Positions 50,672 to 58,438 of a stretch of DNA of 64,000 nucleotides are shown in pieces. The stretch spans positions 124,001-188,000 of the forward strand of contig NZ_BOMN01000013.1 of the NCBI RefSeq assembly GCF_016862215.1. The letters run 5' to 3'. The first letter of the stretch is position 1; each line of letters begins with the position of its first letter. This stretch comes from Winogradskya humida (lineage in GTDB: Bacteria; Actinomycetota; Actinomycetes; Mycobacteriales; Micromonosporaceae). The position numbers were made by a program, and so were the translations under genes. The notes under the pieces are model-generated. The model was not told the DNA's origin and made no database searches. It saw only the letters and a list, made by a program, of their open reading frames with translations.

Positions 50672-50706
50672 GCGGCGCAGCGCACACCCTCTAAAGCATC
50701 CTAGGA
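50672..50706. repeat. 35-bp interspersed element, copy 1
   Basis: Begins GCGGCGC, contains CGCACACCC and ends GCATCCTAGGA; 30 of 35 positions are identical to the element at 53563-53597. The end holds the palindrome ATCCTAGGAT. It lies 60 bp before the response regulator gene. Confidence 0.85.
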
Positions 50707-50766
50707 TACGTGATCCTGGTCCCGACCGGCCCCGCCGACCAGCCGGCATGCTGCACAATCGGCGCC

Positions 50767-51444
50767 GTGAGCCGCATCCTTGTCGTGGACGACGACGACC
50801 AGCTACGCCGGGCCCTGCGCATCAACCTCACCGCCCGCAAATACGAGGTCATCACCGCCCCCGACGGCACCCAGGCCCTCACCGCCGCCGGCCACACCCC
50901 ACCCGACCTCGCCATCGTCGACCTCGGCCTACCCGACATGGACGGCGTCGACGTCGTCCGCGGCCTGCGCGGCTGGACCGCCATCCCGATCATCGTGCTC
51001 TCCGCCCGCGACGACCAGACAGGCAAGGTCGAAGCCCTCGACGCCGGCGCCGACGACTACGTCACCAAACCCTTCGGCATGGACGAACTCCTAGCCCGCA
51101 TCCGCGCCGCCCTGCGCCGCGCCACCCCCCAGCCCGAAACAGCCACCATCACCACCCCCGACTTCACCGTCGACCTCGCCGCCAAACGCCTCACCACCCC
51201 CACCGGCCAGGACATCCGCCTCACCCCCATCGAATGGCGCATGCTCGAGGTCCTCACCCGCCACGCCGACAAACTCGTCGCCCAGAAACAACTCCTCCGC
51301 GAGGTCTGGGGCCCCGCCTACGAAACCGAAACCGGCTACCTCCGCGTCCACCTCGCCAACCTGCGCCGCAAAATCGAACCCGACCCCAGCCGCCCCCGCT
51401 ACCTCATCACCGAACCCGGCATCGGCTACCGCTTCACCCCCTGA
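50767..51444 (+). CDS. OmpR/KdpE-like response regulator, orphan
   Basis: A 225-residue regulator with an N-terminal receiver (phospho-acceptor Asp52 in AIVDLGLPDMDG, switch Lys in YVTKPF) and a C-terminal OmpR-type winged helix (LTPIEWRMLEVL, VHLANLRRKIEPDPSRPRYLITEPGIGYRF). It most resembles KdpE, but no kdpABC or kdpD kinase is present. GTG 50767 lies 7 nt after CACAAT, so the mRNA may be leaderless. Confidence 0.88.
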   Translation: MSRILVVDDDDQLRRALRINLTARKYEVITAPDGTQALTAAGHTPPDLAIVDLGLPDMDGVDVVRGLRGWTAIPIIVLSARDDQTGKVEALDAGADDYVTKPFGMDELLARIRAALRRATPQPETATITTPDFTVDLAAKRLTTPTGQDIRLTPIEWRMLEVLTRHADKLVAQKQLLREVWGPAYETETGYLRVHLANLRRKIEPDPSRPRYLITEPGIGYRFTP

Positions 51445-51486
51445 GCTCCACCAGCGGTGCAGGGGCAGACCACGCCGCCTGAGCCC

Positions 51487-52707
51487 TCAGGCACGGCCTC
51501 CGCTCGCGGAACGCTGCCCGGCACGGCCGCGCGCCGCGGTGAGTTCGGCCTCGATCAGATCGGCGGCCCGGTCGGCACCTCCGGCCTCGCGGGCCTGCCG
51601 CTTCAGGTCGGCGCTACGGGTCACCACGGCGGGGTCGCCGGTGAGAGCGAGCAACGTCTCGCGGAGCTCCGCGGCGGTGACGGTGGCGGAGGCGACGACC
51701 CGGGCGACGCCGAGGGTGGCCAGCTGCTCGGCGTTCGCGAACTGGTCGGCCGCCTGCGGAACGGCGATCATCGGGGTTCCGCAGTAGAGGCCTTCGCTGC
51801 TGCCACCCATGCCGGCGTGGGTGACGAAGGCGTCTGCCTGCTCCAGCACGGCGAGCTGCGGCACCCATGGGGAGACCTCGACGCTGTCCGGGACGGGACC
51901 GAGCTCGGCGGGATCGACGTGGCTGCCTATCTGCAGAACGGTGTACCAGCCGGGCAGGTAACCGAACGCGGCGATGCAGCGGCGGTAGAAGTCGGTCTGC
52001 CGGGTGAAGGCGGAGCCGAGGGAGACCAGCAGCATTTTCTCGACGCCGTCCGGACGGACCCAGTGCCCCTGGTGAGAGCGGTCGCCCAGGACCGGGCCGA
52101 CGAAGCTGTAGACGGACCGGTCCACCCGGTCGGCGTTCGGCTGGAGTGCCTCCGGCGGCAGAACGAGGCTGCGCACCGGCCGGCCTTGGAACGCCATGCT
52201 GTCGGTGACCGACGAACCCTCCGCGGTCAGCCACCTCTCGAACCGCTGGTAGTAGCCGGCGCCACGCGGATCAGCCCGCATCGCCTCGACGACCGGCGCC
52301 ATCTCTTGCTCGTAGCCGTCCCAGGCCACGAACGTCGACGACAGCTGAATGGCCGGAATCCCCCACTGCTCGCCGAGCAGCCGAGCCGGCGCGCCGGCGA
52401 TGTCGTAGAGGAACAGGTCCGGGCGATCGCCGGCATAGGCGGCCCGCAGCTGCGGCAGCATGGCGATGGCATCGTCGAGGAAAAGCGTGAGCTGCTCGAT
52501 CGGGTCGTCGGTTCCGGAACCACCGTCGCTGGGAAGCTGTGATTCATACGGTCTCAGCTCGGCCCCGGTGCCCTCGAGGACATCGGCGAAGGCGGGGTCA
52601 TTGGCGTAGGTGACCCGGTGGCCACGCCGCACCAGGGTCCGGATGATCTCCAAGCTCGGGTTGACGTGGCCGTGGAACGGAATGCTGACCATGGCGATGT
52701 GCGACAC
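51487..52707 (-). CDS. MGT-family macrolide-type glycosyltransferase
   Basis: A 406-residue GT-B glycosyltransferase of family 1. IAMVSIPFHGHVNPSL is the N-terminal acceptor-domain start, and VSPWVPQLAVLEQADAFVTHAGMGG with EGLYCGTPMIAVPQ is the C-terminal NDP-sugar-binding signature of macrolide glucosyltransferases such as OleI/Mgt. It probably glycosylates and inactivates hydrophobic natural products. GTG 52707 has GGAG upstream. It is divergent from a TetR gene, with two 17-bp palindromes in the spacer, so drug-inducible expression is likely. Confidence 0.88.
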   Translation of the reverse strand: MSHIAMVSIPFHGHVNPSLEIIRTLVRRGHRVTYANDPAFADVLEGTGAELRPYESQLPSDGGSGTDDPIEQLTLFLDDAIAMLPQLRAAYAGDRPDLFLYDIAGAPARLLGEQWGIPAIQLSSTFVAWDGYEQEMAPVVEAMRADPRGAGYYQRFERWLTAEGSSVTDSMAFQGRPVRSLVLPPEALQPNADRVDRSVYSFVGPVLGDRSHQGHWVRPDGVEKMLLVSLGSAFTRQTDFYRRCIAAFGYLPGWYTVLQIGSHVDPAELGPVPDSVEVSPWVPQLAVLEQADAFVTHAGMGGSSEGLYCGTPMIAVPQAADQFANAEQLATLGVARVVASATVTAAELRETLLALTGDPAVVTRSADLKRQAREAGGADRAADLIEAELTAARGRAGQRSASGGRA

Positions 52708-52732
52708 GGTGATCTCCTGAGGCTGGATGAGA

Positions 52733-52749
52733 CGAGACGTTGCGTCTCG
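52733..52749. promoter_or_regulatory. TetR operator, copy 1 (glycosyltransferase side)
   Basis: CGAGACGTTGCGTCTCG is a 17-bp palindrome with 7-bp perfect arms, 26 bp before the glycosyltransferase start. It differs by one central base from the second copy. Confidence 0.85.
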
Positions 52750-52784
52750 AACCAGGAGACCATGCGACCCGGAACGCGTCAAGA

Positions 52785-52801
52785 CGAGACGTTTCGTCTC
52801 G
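52785..52801. promoter_or_regulatory. TetR operator, copy 2 (tetR side)
   Basis: CGAGACGTTTCGTCTCG is a 17-bp palindrome just before the -10 box TAAGGT (52805-52810) of the TetR gene, in the position of the -35 region, so autorepression is expected. Confidence 0.85.
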
Positions 52802-52816
52802 CTGTAAGGTGATGGC

Positions 52817-53413
52817 GTGACCCCACAGCCCGCCCGTCGCAACGAGCAGTCCCGCCGCGCGATCCTCACGGCCGCCCTGGAGCTGTTGACCGAGGCCGGC
52901 TACTCCGCCGTGACCATCGAGGCGATCGCCGCCCGCGCCGGGGTCGGCAAGCAGACCATCTACCGCTGGTGGCGCGGCAAGGGCGCGGTCATCCTGGACG
53001 CGCTCGCAGACAACGTGCCGGAGGTCCTCGCCCTGCCCGACACCGGCGACCTGCGGGCCGACCTGCGTCAGGTTCTCCGGGCCACGGTCGCCGAGTTCGC
53101 CGATCCACGGCTGTCCGCCACCACCCGCGCCATCACCATCGAGACCCTCGCCGACGACGAGCTGGCCGACCAGGTGCGCGACCGCCTGCTCCGTCCCCAG
53201 TTGAACGCGGTCCGCACCCGCCTGGAAGTCGCCCGCGAGGCCGGCCAGGTCCGCCCCGACGCCCCCTTGGACCAGGTGGTGGAGCTGCTGTTCGGCCCGC
53301 TCTACCACCGCTGGCTGCTCCGCAACGGCCCCCTGACCGACGACTACGCCGATGGCATCGTCGACCTGACCCTCGCCGCCATCACCCCTCCCTGCACCTG
53401 CCTTGGCATTTGA
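52817..53413 (+). CDS. TetR-family regulator of the glycosyltransferase
   Basis: A 198-residue repressor with the DNA-binding helices ILTAALELLTEAGYSAVTIEAIAARAGVGKQTIYRWW and a TetR_C ligand domain. GTG 52817 lies 6 nt after TAAGGT, a leaderless arrangement. The two palindromes in the 109-bp spacer are its probable sites, giving control of itself and the divergent MGT gene. Confidence 0.9.
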   Translation: MTPQPARRNEQSRRAILTAALELLTEAGYSAVTIEAIAARAGVGKQTIYRWWRGKGAVILDALADNVPEVLALPDTGDLRADLRQVLRATVAEFADPRLSATTRAITIETLADDELADQVRDRLLRPQLNAVRTRLEVAREAGQVRPDAPLDQVVELLFGPLYHRWLLRNGPLTDDYADGIVDLTLAAITPPCTCLGI

Positions 53414-53562
53414 CGCCGGGCGGTGAAGATCTGGCTGGCTACAGCCTGCACGTCACCGCGCCGCCCGAGGTCCACCAGACGCTGCCGGCCACACACAAAT
53501 TTGTTGTTCGTCGGTGCAGTCGCCGTCAGGCGGCGTTGAACGTTCTGACCTGCCTAAACCCA

Positions 53563-53597
53563 GCGGCGCCACGCACACCCCGTAAGGCATCCTAGGA
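53563..53597. repeat. 35-bp interspersed element, copy 2
   Basis: Same order of blocks as the copy at 50672-50706 (GCGGCGC, CGCACACCC, GCATCCTAGGA), 30 of 35 positions identical and in the same orientation. It lies 83 bp before the DUF998 gene. The region 53414-53679 holds no other clear feature. Confidence 0.85.
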
Positions 53598-53679
53598 GGC
53601 TAGTTTGCGGGAATGCGGACCGAGTCAAAAAATTTCTTCAGGCCCATGTCCGGATCGGTGTAGTCAACGCGACGCATAC

Positions 53680-54354
53680 GTGACAGGCGCCCCGCAGCCG
53701 CTCACCAGGGAGCAGACCATAACCAGCCATGCAGCCACCGCTATCGCACCGCCGGCACCGAGGGACAGACGGCGGCTGGCGTGCGGCCTCATCGCAGGTC
53801 CGGTGCTGCTCGGCGTGGGGATGGTGCAGGTGGTCACGCGGGACGGGTTCGATCTGGACCGGCATGCGCTGAGTCAGCTGTCGCTGGGGCCGTGGGGGTT
53901 CGTGCAGATCGCCAACTTCCTGGTGACCGGTGCCCTGGTGATCGCGGCGGCCCGGAGGCTGCGTGGCGTGCCGGGGGCGGTGTGGGGGCCACGGCTGCTG
54001 GCCGGTTTCGGGGCCGGGATGCTCGTCGCGGGTGTGTTCGTTGCCGACCCCGCGTTCGGGTTCCCGGTGGGGACGCCGGGCGGGCCGGGCTCGATCAGCT
54101 GGCACGGCGTCCTGCACACCGCGGGCTTCACGGTGGCCATGGTGTCGTGGACGGCGGCGATGATCGTCCTGGCTCGCGGCGATCGGGCGCGGGCCGCTGT
54201 CTGCGTGACCGCGCTGGTCATCGCGGCGGGCGTCGCCACAGTGCCGGTGCTCGGATCGTTCGGGCTGCGTGCCCTCGTGGTGTCCGGCGTCCAGCTGGCC
54301 GCCCTGGCGCTGCTCTGCGCGAAGGCCCTGCGCGCACCGGCACCGTCATGTTGA
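53680..54354 (+). CDS. DUF998 integral membrane protein
   Basis: A 224-residue membrane protein with about six helices. LSQLSLGPWGFVQIANF and SWHGVLHTAGFTVAM are DUF998 motifs, the His-rich second one matching the membrane His of the first DUF998 gene at 8501. GTG 53680 is the best start; upstream residues look non-coding. It is followed by YCII, ECF sigma and DUF4287 genes on the same strand. Confidence 0.8.
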   Translation: MTGAPQPLTREQTITSHAATAIAPPAPRDRRRLACGLIAGPVLLGVGMVQVVTRDGFDLDRHALSQLSLGPWGFVQIANFLVTGALVIAAARRLRGVPGAVWGPRLLAGFGAGMLVAGVFVADPAFGFPVGTPGGPGSISWHGVLHTAGFTVAMVSWTAAMIVLARGDRARAAVCVTALVIAAGVATVPVLGSFGLRALVVSGVQLAALALLCAKALRAPAPSC

Positions 54355-54388
54355 GACCATCGGTAATCCGTTGAACAGGAGAAAGACC

Positions 54389-54736
54389 ATGCAGTTCATG
54401 ACCATGCTGAAGGCACGTGAGGACGCCGGAGCGCCGCCGCCGGACTTCTTCGAGGCGATGGGTGCCTACATCGCCGGTGTCGCGGCGGGCGGCAAACTCA
54501 TCACCACCGGAGGCCTGCTGCCCAGCTCGACGGGTGCGGAGGTGCGGGCCACCGACGGCAAGGTCGTCGTCACCCACGGGCCGTTCACCGAGGCGACCGA
54601 GCTGGTCGGCGGCTACGCCATCTTCGAGGTGGATTCCCGCGACGAGGCCATCGCGATGGCGACCGAGTTCGTGCAGTTGCACGTGGACCACTGGCCCGGC
54701 TGGGAAGGCGCCTCGGAGGTCCGCCAGATCATGTGA
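54389..54736 (+). CDS. YCII/DGPF-domain protein
   Basis: A 115-residue protein with the YCII-related fold. The DGPF signature appears as THGPFTEATELVGGY, and VDSRDEAIAMATEF is typical of the family. Such proteins are regularly encoded next to ECF42 sigma factors and may be their targets or partners. AGGAG precedes the ATG. Confidence 0.88.
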   Translation: MQFMTMLKAREDAGAPPPDFFEAMGAYIAGVAAGGKLITTGGLLPSSTGAEVRATDGKVVVTHGPFTEATELVGGYAIFEVDSRDEAIAMATEFVQLHVDHWPGWEGASEVRQIM

Positions 54737-54791
54737 CCGCGGGCGCGCGGCGTGCCTTGCCCGCGTGCGGGGGCTCTGCTGAGATCAGTCG

Positions 54792-56048
54792 GTGAGCAGC
54801 GCGAACGAGGCCGTCGTGGCGGCCTGGCGGGAGCAGTCCGCACGACTCGTCGGCGGGCTGCTCCGGCTGACCCGCGACATCGACCTGGCGCAGGACCTCG
54901 CCCACGACGCCATGGTGGCGGCGCTGGAGCAGTGGCCGGTCACCGGTGTCCCGGACAACCCGGCCGCCTGGCTCATGGCCATCGCCAAGCGCCGCGCGAT
55001 CGACCACTTCCGCCGCGCCGAGCGCCACACCCGCGCCGAGACCCGGATCGCCCACGAGCTTCACGCCGCACAACGGGAGGAGGAGGACGTGCCCGAGCCG
55101 ATGGAGGACGACACCCTGCACCTGATGCTGCTGACCTGCCATCCGGCGCTGACCGTCGAGTCCCAGGTCGCCCTCACCCTGCGGCTGGTCGCCGGGCTCA
55201 CCTCCCGCGAGATCGCCCGCGCGTACCTCGTGCCGGAGGACACCATCGTCCGGCGCATCACCCGGGCCAAGAGCACCTTGGCGCAGGTCACGCGTACCGG
55301 CACGACCGGTGACGAGGAGCCGTTCGACCTGCCGGGGCACGTAGGGCGTCAGCAGCGGCTGCCCGCGGTGCTGAACGTCGTCTACCTCGTCTTCACCGAG
55401 GGATACGCCGCGACCGCCGGCGACGACTGGATGCGCCCGGCGCTGTGCGACGAAGCCCTCCGCGTCGGCCACCTCGTGACCACCGCCTTCCCGGACCAGC
55501 CGGAGGCGTACGGGCTGCTGGCCCTCATGTGGCTGCAGGCCTCCCGGATCGACGCACGCACCGACGAGACCGGTGCCGCCCTGCTGCTGGAGCACCAGGA
55601 CCGGCGCCGCTACGACCAGCTCGCCATCCACCGGGGCACCGAGGCGCTCGGACGCGCCCTGTCCGCCGGACCGCCCGGCCCGTACACCCTGCAAGCCGCC
55701 ATCGCGGCCTGTCACGCCCGAGCCACCGGCGTGCACGACACCGACTGGGCCACGATCGCCGGTCTCTACGACGCCCTGGCCCATCTGAACGCCTCACCCA
55801 TCGTGCTGCTCAACCGTGCCGTCGCCCACTCCATGCATTCCGGGCCGCAGGCCGGGCTGGACCTCGTGGACGAGCTCGCCGCGGCCCCGGGCCTGCGCAA
55901 CCACCACCTGCTGCCCAGCGTGCGCGCCGAGCTGCTGACCCGGCTCGACCGGCACGCCGAAGCCCGCCAGGAGTTCCGGCTCGCCGCCGGACTCGCCACC
56001 AACACCCGGGAACGGGATCTGCTGCTCGGCCGCGCCGAGCAGAGCTGA
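54792..56048 (+). CDS. ECF42-type RNA polymerase sigma factor
   Basis: A 418-residue extracytoplasmic-function sigma factor. Region 2 (LTRDIDLAQDLAHDAMVAAL, AWLMAIAKRRAIDHFRR) and region 4 (EVESQ-like LTLRLVAGLTSREIARAYLVPEDTIVRRITRAK) occupy residues 1-180; the rest (VVYLVFTEGYAA, then TPR-like helical repeats) is the long C-terminal extension that defines ECF42 and replaces an anti-sigma factor in control. GTG 54792 lies 6 nt after TGAGAT. The neighbouring YCII/DGPF gene is the usual partner. Confidence 0.9.
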   Translation: MSSANEAVVAAWREQSARLVGGLLRLTRDIDLAQDLAHDAMVAALEQWPVTGVPDNPAAWLMAIAKRRAIDHFRRAERHTRAETRIAHELHAAQREEEDVPEPMEDDTLHLMLLTCHPALTVESQVALTLRLVAGLTSREIARAYLVPEDTIVRRITRAKSTLAQVTRTGTTGDEEPFDLPGHVGRQQRLPAVLNVVYLVFTEGYAATAGDDWMRPALCDEALRVGHLVTTAFPDQPEAYGLLALMWLQASRIDARTDETGAALLLEHQDRRRYDQLAIHRGTEALGRALSAGPPGPYTLQAAIAACHARATGVHDTDWATIAGLYDALAHLNASPIVLLNRAVAHSMHSGPQAGLDLVDELAAAPGLRNHHLLPSVRAELLTRLDRHAEARQEFRLAAGLATNTRERDLLLGRAEQS

Positions 56049-56058
56049 GGAGAACACC

Positions 56059-56343
56059 ATGTCGTTCCAGGCCTACCTCGACGCTATCGAGGTCAAGACG
56101 GGTAAGACTCCCGCCGAGCTCCTCGCCGAGGCCCGCGAGCGCGGTTACGGCCCCGACACCCGCGCGGGTGAGGTCGTGCAGTGGCTCAAGGACGACTACG
56201 AGCTCGGCCGGGGGCACGCGATGGCCCTCGTCCACGTGATCAAGAACGGGCCGGTGATCGGCGACAAGCACGTCGGCAGCACCGGCACCCACCGGGACGA
56301 CAGCAACACCCTGCATCTCGACGGGAAGGCGAACCGCGGCTAA
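56059..56343 (+). CDS. DUF4287 protein
   Basis: A 94-residue protein with KTGKTPAELLAEARERGY and VQWLKDDYELGRGHAMALVHVIKNG, the DUF4287 pattern. The fold is predicted helical and the function is unknown; homologues are often fused to or near DUF5655. GAGGAG precedes the ATG, 10 bp after the sigma factor stop, so it is co-transcribed. Confidence 0.85.
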   Translation: MSFQAYLDAIEVKTGKTPAELLAEARERGYGPDTRAGEVVQWLKDDYELGRGHAMALVHVIKNGPVIGDKHVGSTGTHRDDSNTLHLDGKANRG

Positions 56344-56354
56344 CCTTGGGATCG

Positions 56355-56373
56355 GGTACCCCCAGGGGGTACC
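56355..56373. promoter_or_regulatory. CsoR-type operator-like palindrome
   Basis: GGTACCCCCAGGGGGTACC is a perfect 19-bp palindrome with the C-tract/G-tract and flanking TA that mark CsoR-family copper-repressor sites. It lies 20 bp before the DUF4396 remnant. No csoR gene is in the window. Confidence 0.7.
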
Positions 56374-56392
56374 TGTCACCGGAGGGGGCGGC

Positions 56393-56664
56393 GTGAGCAA
56401 CGCGAGCTGGAGAACCGCCGCGGCGGCCACGGTGCACTGCCTGACCGGGTGCGCGATCGGGGAGGTGCTCGGCATGGTCGCCGGGACGCGTTCATCGTCG
56501 CGGTGCCGGGGGCGATGAACGCCGGGCTGACCAGCGTGCTGTTCTGGGCGTCCCTGGCCGGGTCGCTGGCGGTGGCCTTCCTGCTGACCACCCCGGTGAA
56601 CCGGTGGCTGATCAGCCGCGGCAAGGGCCATGCGGTCGTGCACCGGTACCACCACGCGCACTGA
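56393..56664 (+). pseudogene. DUF4396 membrane protein with internal deletion
   Basis: From GTG 56393 (GGAGG upstream) the frame reads SWRTAAAATVHCLTGCAIGEVLGMV, the DUF4396 N-terminus, then leaves frame near 56480. The family C-terminus follows in another frame: DAFIVAVPGAMNAGLTSV and VNRWLISRGKGHAVVHRYHH, ending at 56664. About 60 central residues, including two membrane helices, are missing. DUF4396 proteins often travel with copper genes, which fits the CsoR-like palindrome upstream. Confidence 0.78.
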
Positions 56665-56700
56665 CCACAGCGCGGGAAGGGGCACGGCGCGGGGCGAGGG

Positions 56701-57162
56701 CTATGGGAGCGGGTCGGGGCCGGGCATGCGGGGCGGGCGGTTCTCGTAGGGCGTGCTGAGAACCACTGTTGTGCGGGTGGTGACGTTGGCGGCGGTGCGG
56801 ATCTCCTGGAGGAGACGTTCGAGATCCGCCGGGCTGCCCACGCGCACCAGCAGGAGGTAGAAGTCCTCCCCCGCGACCGAGTAGCAGGAGTCGATCTCGG
56901 CCAGGTGGGCGAGTTTCTCCGGGGCGTCGTCGGGCTGGGACGGGTCGAAGGGGCGGATCGCGACGAAGGCGGTCAGCGGGAGCTGGAGCGCCTCGTACGA
57001 CACCTTCGCCGTGTATCCGGCGATGACGCCGCGCTGCTCGAGGCGGCGCACCCGCTGGTGCACCGCCGAGACGCTCAGGCCCACGCGCTCCGCGAGGTCG
57101 GTGTACGACAGGCGGCCATCCTCGGTGAGGGCGCCCACGATCGCCCTGTCGATCTCTTCCAC
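56701..57162 (-). CDS. Lrp/AsnC-family regulator
   Basis: A 153-residue regulator with the N-terminal HTH (IDRAIVGALTEDGRLSYTDLAERVGLSVSAVHQRVRRLEQRGVI) and a C-terminal RAM/AsnC ligand domain (DFYLLLVRVGSPADLERLLQEI, VLSTPYENRP). GTG 57162 lies 6 nt after TATCTT, so a leaderless mRNA is likely. An acyl-CoA dehydrogenase gene lies upstream on the same strand and may be controlled by it. Confidence 0.9.
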   Translation of the reverse strand: MEEIDRAIVGALTEDGRLSYTDLAERVGLSVSAVHQRVRRLEQRGVIAGYTAKVSYEALQLPLTAFVAIRPFDPSQPDDAPEKLAHLAEIDSCYSVAGEDFYLLLVRVGSPADLERLLQEIRTAANVTTRTTVVLSTPYENRPPRMPGPDPLP

Positions 57163-57240
57163 CGCGTCAAGATACCGGGCGGGGCCCCGCCGTAACGAAC
57201 CCGTTTCCGCCTCGTGTTCCCGGGCGACCGACGCAATGTC

Positions 57241-57283
57241 GCCCGGGAGGATCAGCGGAACGCCGCCCGGGAGGATCAGCGGA
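57241..57283. repeat. 19-bp direct repeat at the end of the acyl-CoA dehydrogenase gene
   Basis: GCCCGGGAGGATCAGCGGA occurs at 57241-57259 and 57265-57283. The second copy includes the stop codon of the acyl-CoA dehydrogenase, so a short local duplication has probably copied the 3' end into the spacer. Confidence 0.85.
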
Positions 57284-58415
57284 CCAGGGACCGGGCGATG
57301 ACCAGGCGCTGGATCTGGTTGGTGCCCTCGACGATCTGCAGGAGCTTGGCCTCGCGGAACCAGCGCTCGACGGGGTGGTCGGCGACGAACCCGTAGCCGC
57401 CGAGCACCTGGACCGCGTCGGTGGTCACCTTCATCGCGGTGTCCGTCGCGAAGAGTTTCGCCTTGGCGGCCTCCACGGAGAACGGGCGGCCGGCGTCCTT
57501 GAGGCGGGCGGCGGCCAGGGTCAGGGCCCGAGCCGCCGACACCTGCGTGGCCATGTCGGCGAGCATGAAACCCAGGCCCTGGAAGCTGCCGATCTTGCGA
57601 CCGAACTGCTCTCTCTCCTTCGCGTACGCGGCGGCGTAGTCGACAGCCGCCTGAGCGAGCCCCACCGCACACGCGGCGATCCCGAGCCGTCCCGAGTCGA
57701 GGGCGGTCATCGCGATCCGGAAACCGGACCCCTCCTCGCCGACGAGCCGGTCGGTGCTGACCCGGGCGTCGTCGAAGACGATCTGCGCGGGCGGGGACGA
57801 GCGCAGGCCCATCAGGCGTTCCGGGGTCTGGGGCAACAGCCCGGGGGTGCCTGCCTCGGCGACCACGCAGGAGATGCCCTCGGGGCCGGGGCCGCCGGTG
57901 CGGCAGAAGACCGTGTAGAAGTCGGCCTTGCCGCCGTGGGTGATCCACGCCTTGGTGCCGGTGAGCCGGTAGTAGTCGCCGTCACGGTCGGCGCGGGTGG
58001 TGAGCGCGCCGGCGTCGCTGCCGCCCTGCGGTTCGGAGAGACAGTACGCCCCGAGCAGGTCCCCGCCGAGCATGTCGGGCAGGGACTTGCGCTGCCGCTC
58101 GGTGCCGTACGCCGCGACGGGGAAGCACGACAGCGCGTGCACGCTCACCGCCTCGGCGATGGCGAGCCACGACGACGCGAGCGTCTCGAGCACTTGAAGG
58201 TAGACCTCGTAGGGCTGCCCGCCCCCGCCGTCGGCCTCCGGATACGGCAGCCCTAGCAGGCCCGCGCGCCCCAGCGTGCGCAGCACGTCCCGGGGGAACT
58301 CCCCACGGGCCTCGTAGTCGTCGACCCGTGGTGCCAGCTCACCCCGCGCTATCTCCCGGGCAAGGCCGAGCAGCTCGTAGGACTCTTCGGTGGGCAAGAT
58401 CCGCTCAACCGTCAC
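57276..58415 (-). CDS. Acyl-CoA dehydrogenase
   Basis: A 379-residue FAD enzyme that introduces the alpha-beta double bond in acyl-CoA. YCLSEPQGGSDAG and WITHGG are FAD-binding motifs, GREQFG-like KEREQFGRKIGSFQ is the signature 2 region, and the catalytic base is Glu363 in QIVEGTNQIQR. Chain preference cannot be told. GTG 58415 lies 6 nt after TAAGCT (leaderless). A TTAACG/CGTTAA palindrome overlaps this promoter. Confidence 0.94.
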   Translation of the reverse strand: MTVERILPTEESYELLGLAREIARGELAPRVDDYEARGEFPRDVLRTLGRAGLLGLPYPEADGGGGQPYEVYLQVLETLASSWLAIAEAVSVHALSCFPVAAYGTERQRKSLPDMLGGDLLGAYCLSEPQGGSDAGALTTRADRDGDYYRLTGTKAWITHGGKADFYTVFCRTGGPGPEGISCVVAEAGTPGLLPQTPERLMGLRSSPPAQIVFDDARVSTDRLVGEEGSGFRIAMTALDSGRLGIAACAVGLAQAAVDYAAAYAKEREQFGRKIGSFQGLGFMLADMATQVSAARALTLAAARLKDAGRPFSVEAAKAKLFATDTAMKVTTDAVQVLGGYGFVADHPVERWFREAKLLQIVEGTNQIQRLVIARSLVR

Positions 58416-58424
58416 CCCGTTAGC

Positions 58425-58438
58425 TTAACGTCCGTTAA
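58425..58438. promoter_or_regulatory. Palindrome at the acyl-CoA dehydrogenase promoter
   Basis: TTAACGTCCGTTAA is a 14-bp palindrome with 6-bp arms that overlaps the TAAGCT -10 box and also the stop codon of the upstream gene. It resembles TetR-type operators of fatty-acid or branched-chain acyl-CoA genes. Confidence 0.6.

Noticed and set aside
51477..51492. GCCTGA/TCAGGC hairpin as terminator of the glycosyltransferase gene
   Set aside because: Only a 6-bp stem overlapping the stop codon; too weak to call.
53500..53520. Similarity of ACAAATTTGTTGTT here to the ACAAATTTTGTTGT before the ArsR gene at 31537
   Set aside because: Only about 14 short, low-complexity bases are shared and neighbours are unrelated; judged coincidence.
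50672..53597. Mobile genetic island bounded by att sites
   Set aside because: No integrase, transposase or tRNA end is present between or near the two 35-bp copies; only the repeat itself is reported.
54349..54374. TGTTGA / CGTTGA as ECF42-dependent promoter before the YCII gene
   Set aside because: The transcription start would fall on the ribosome binding site, leaving almost no leader; spacing is only 14 nt, so it was not called.
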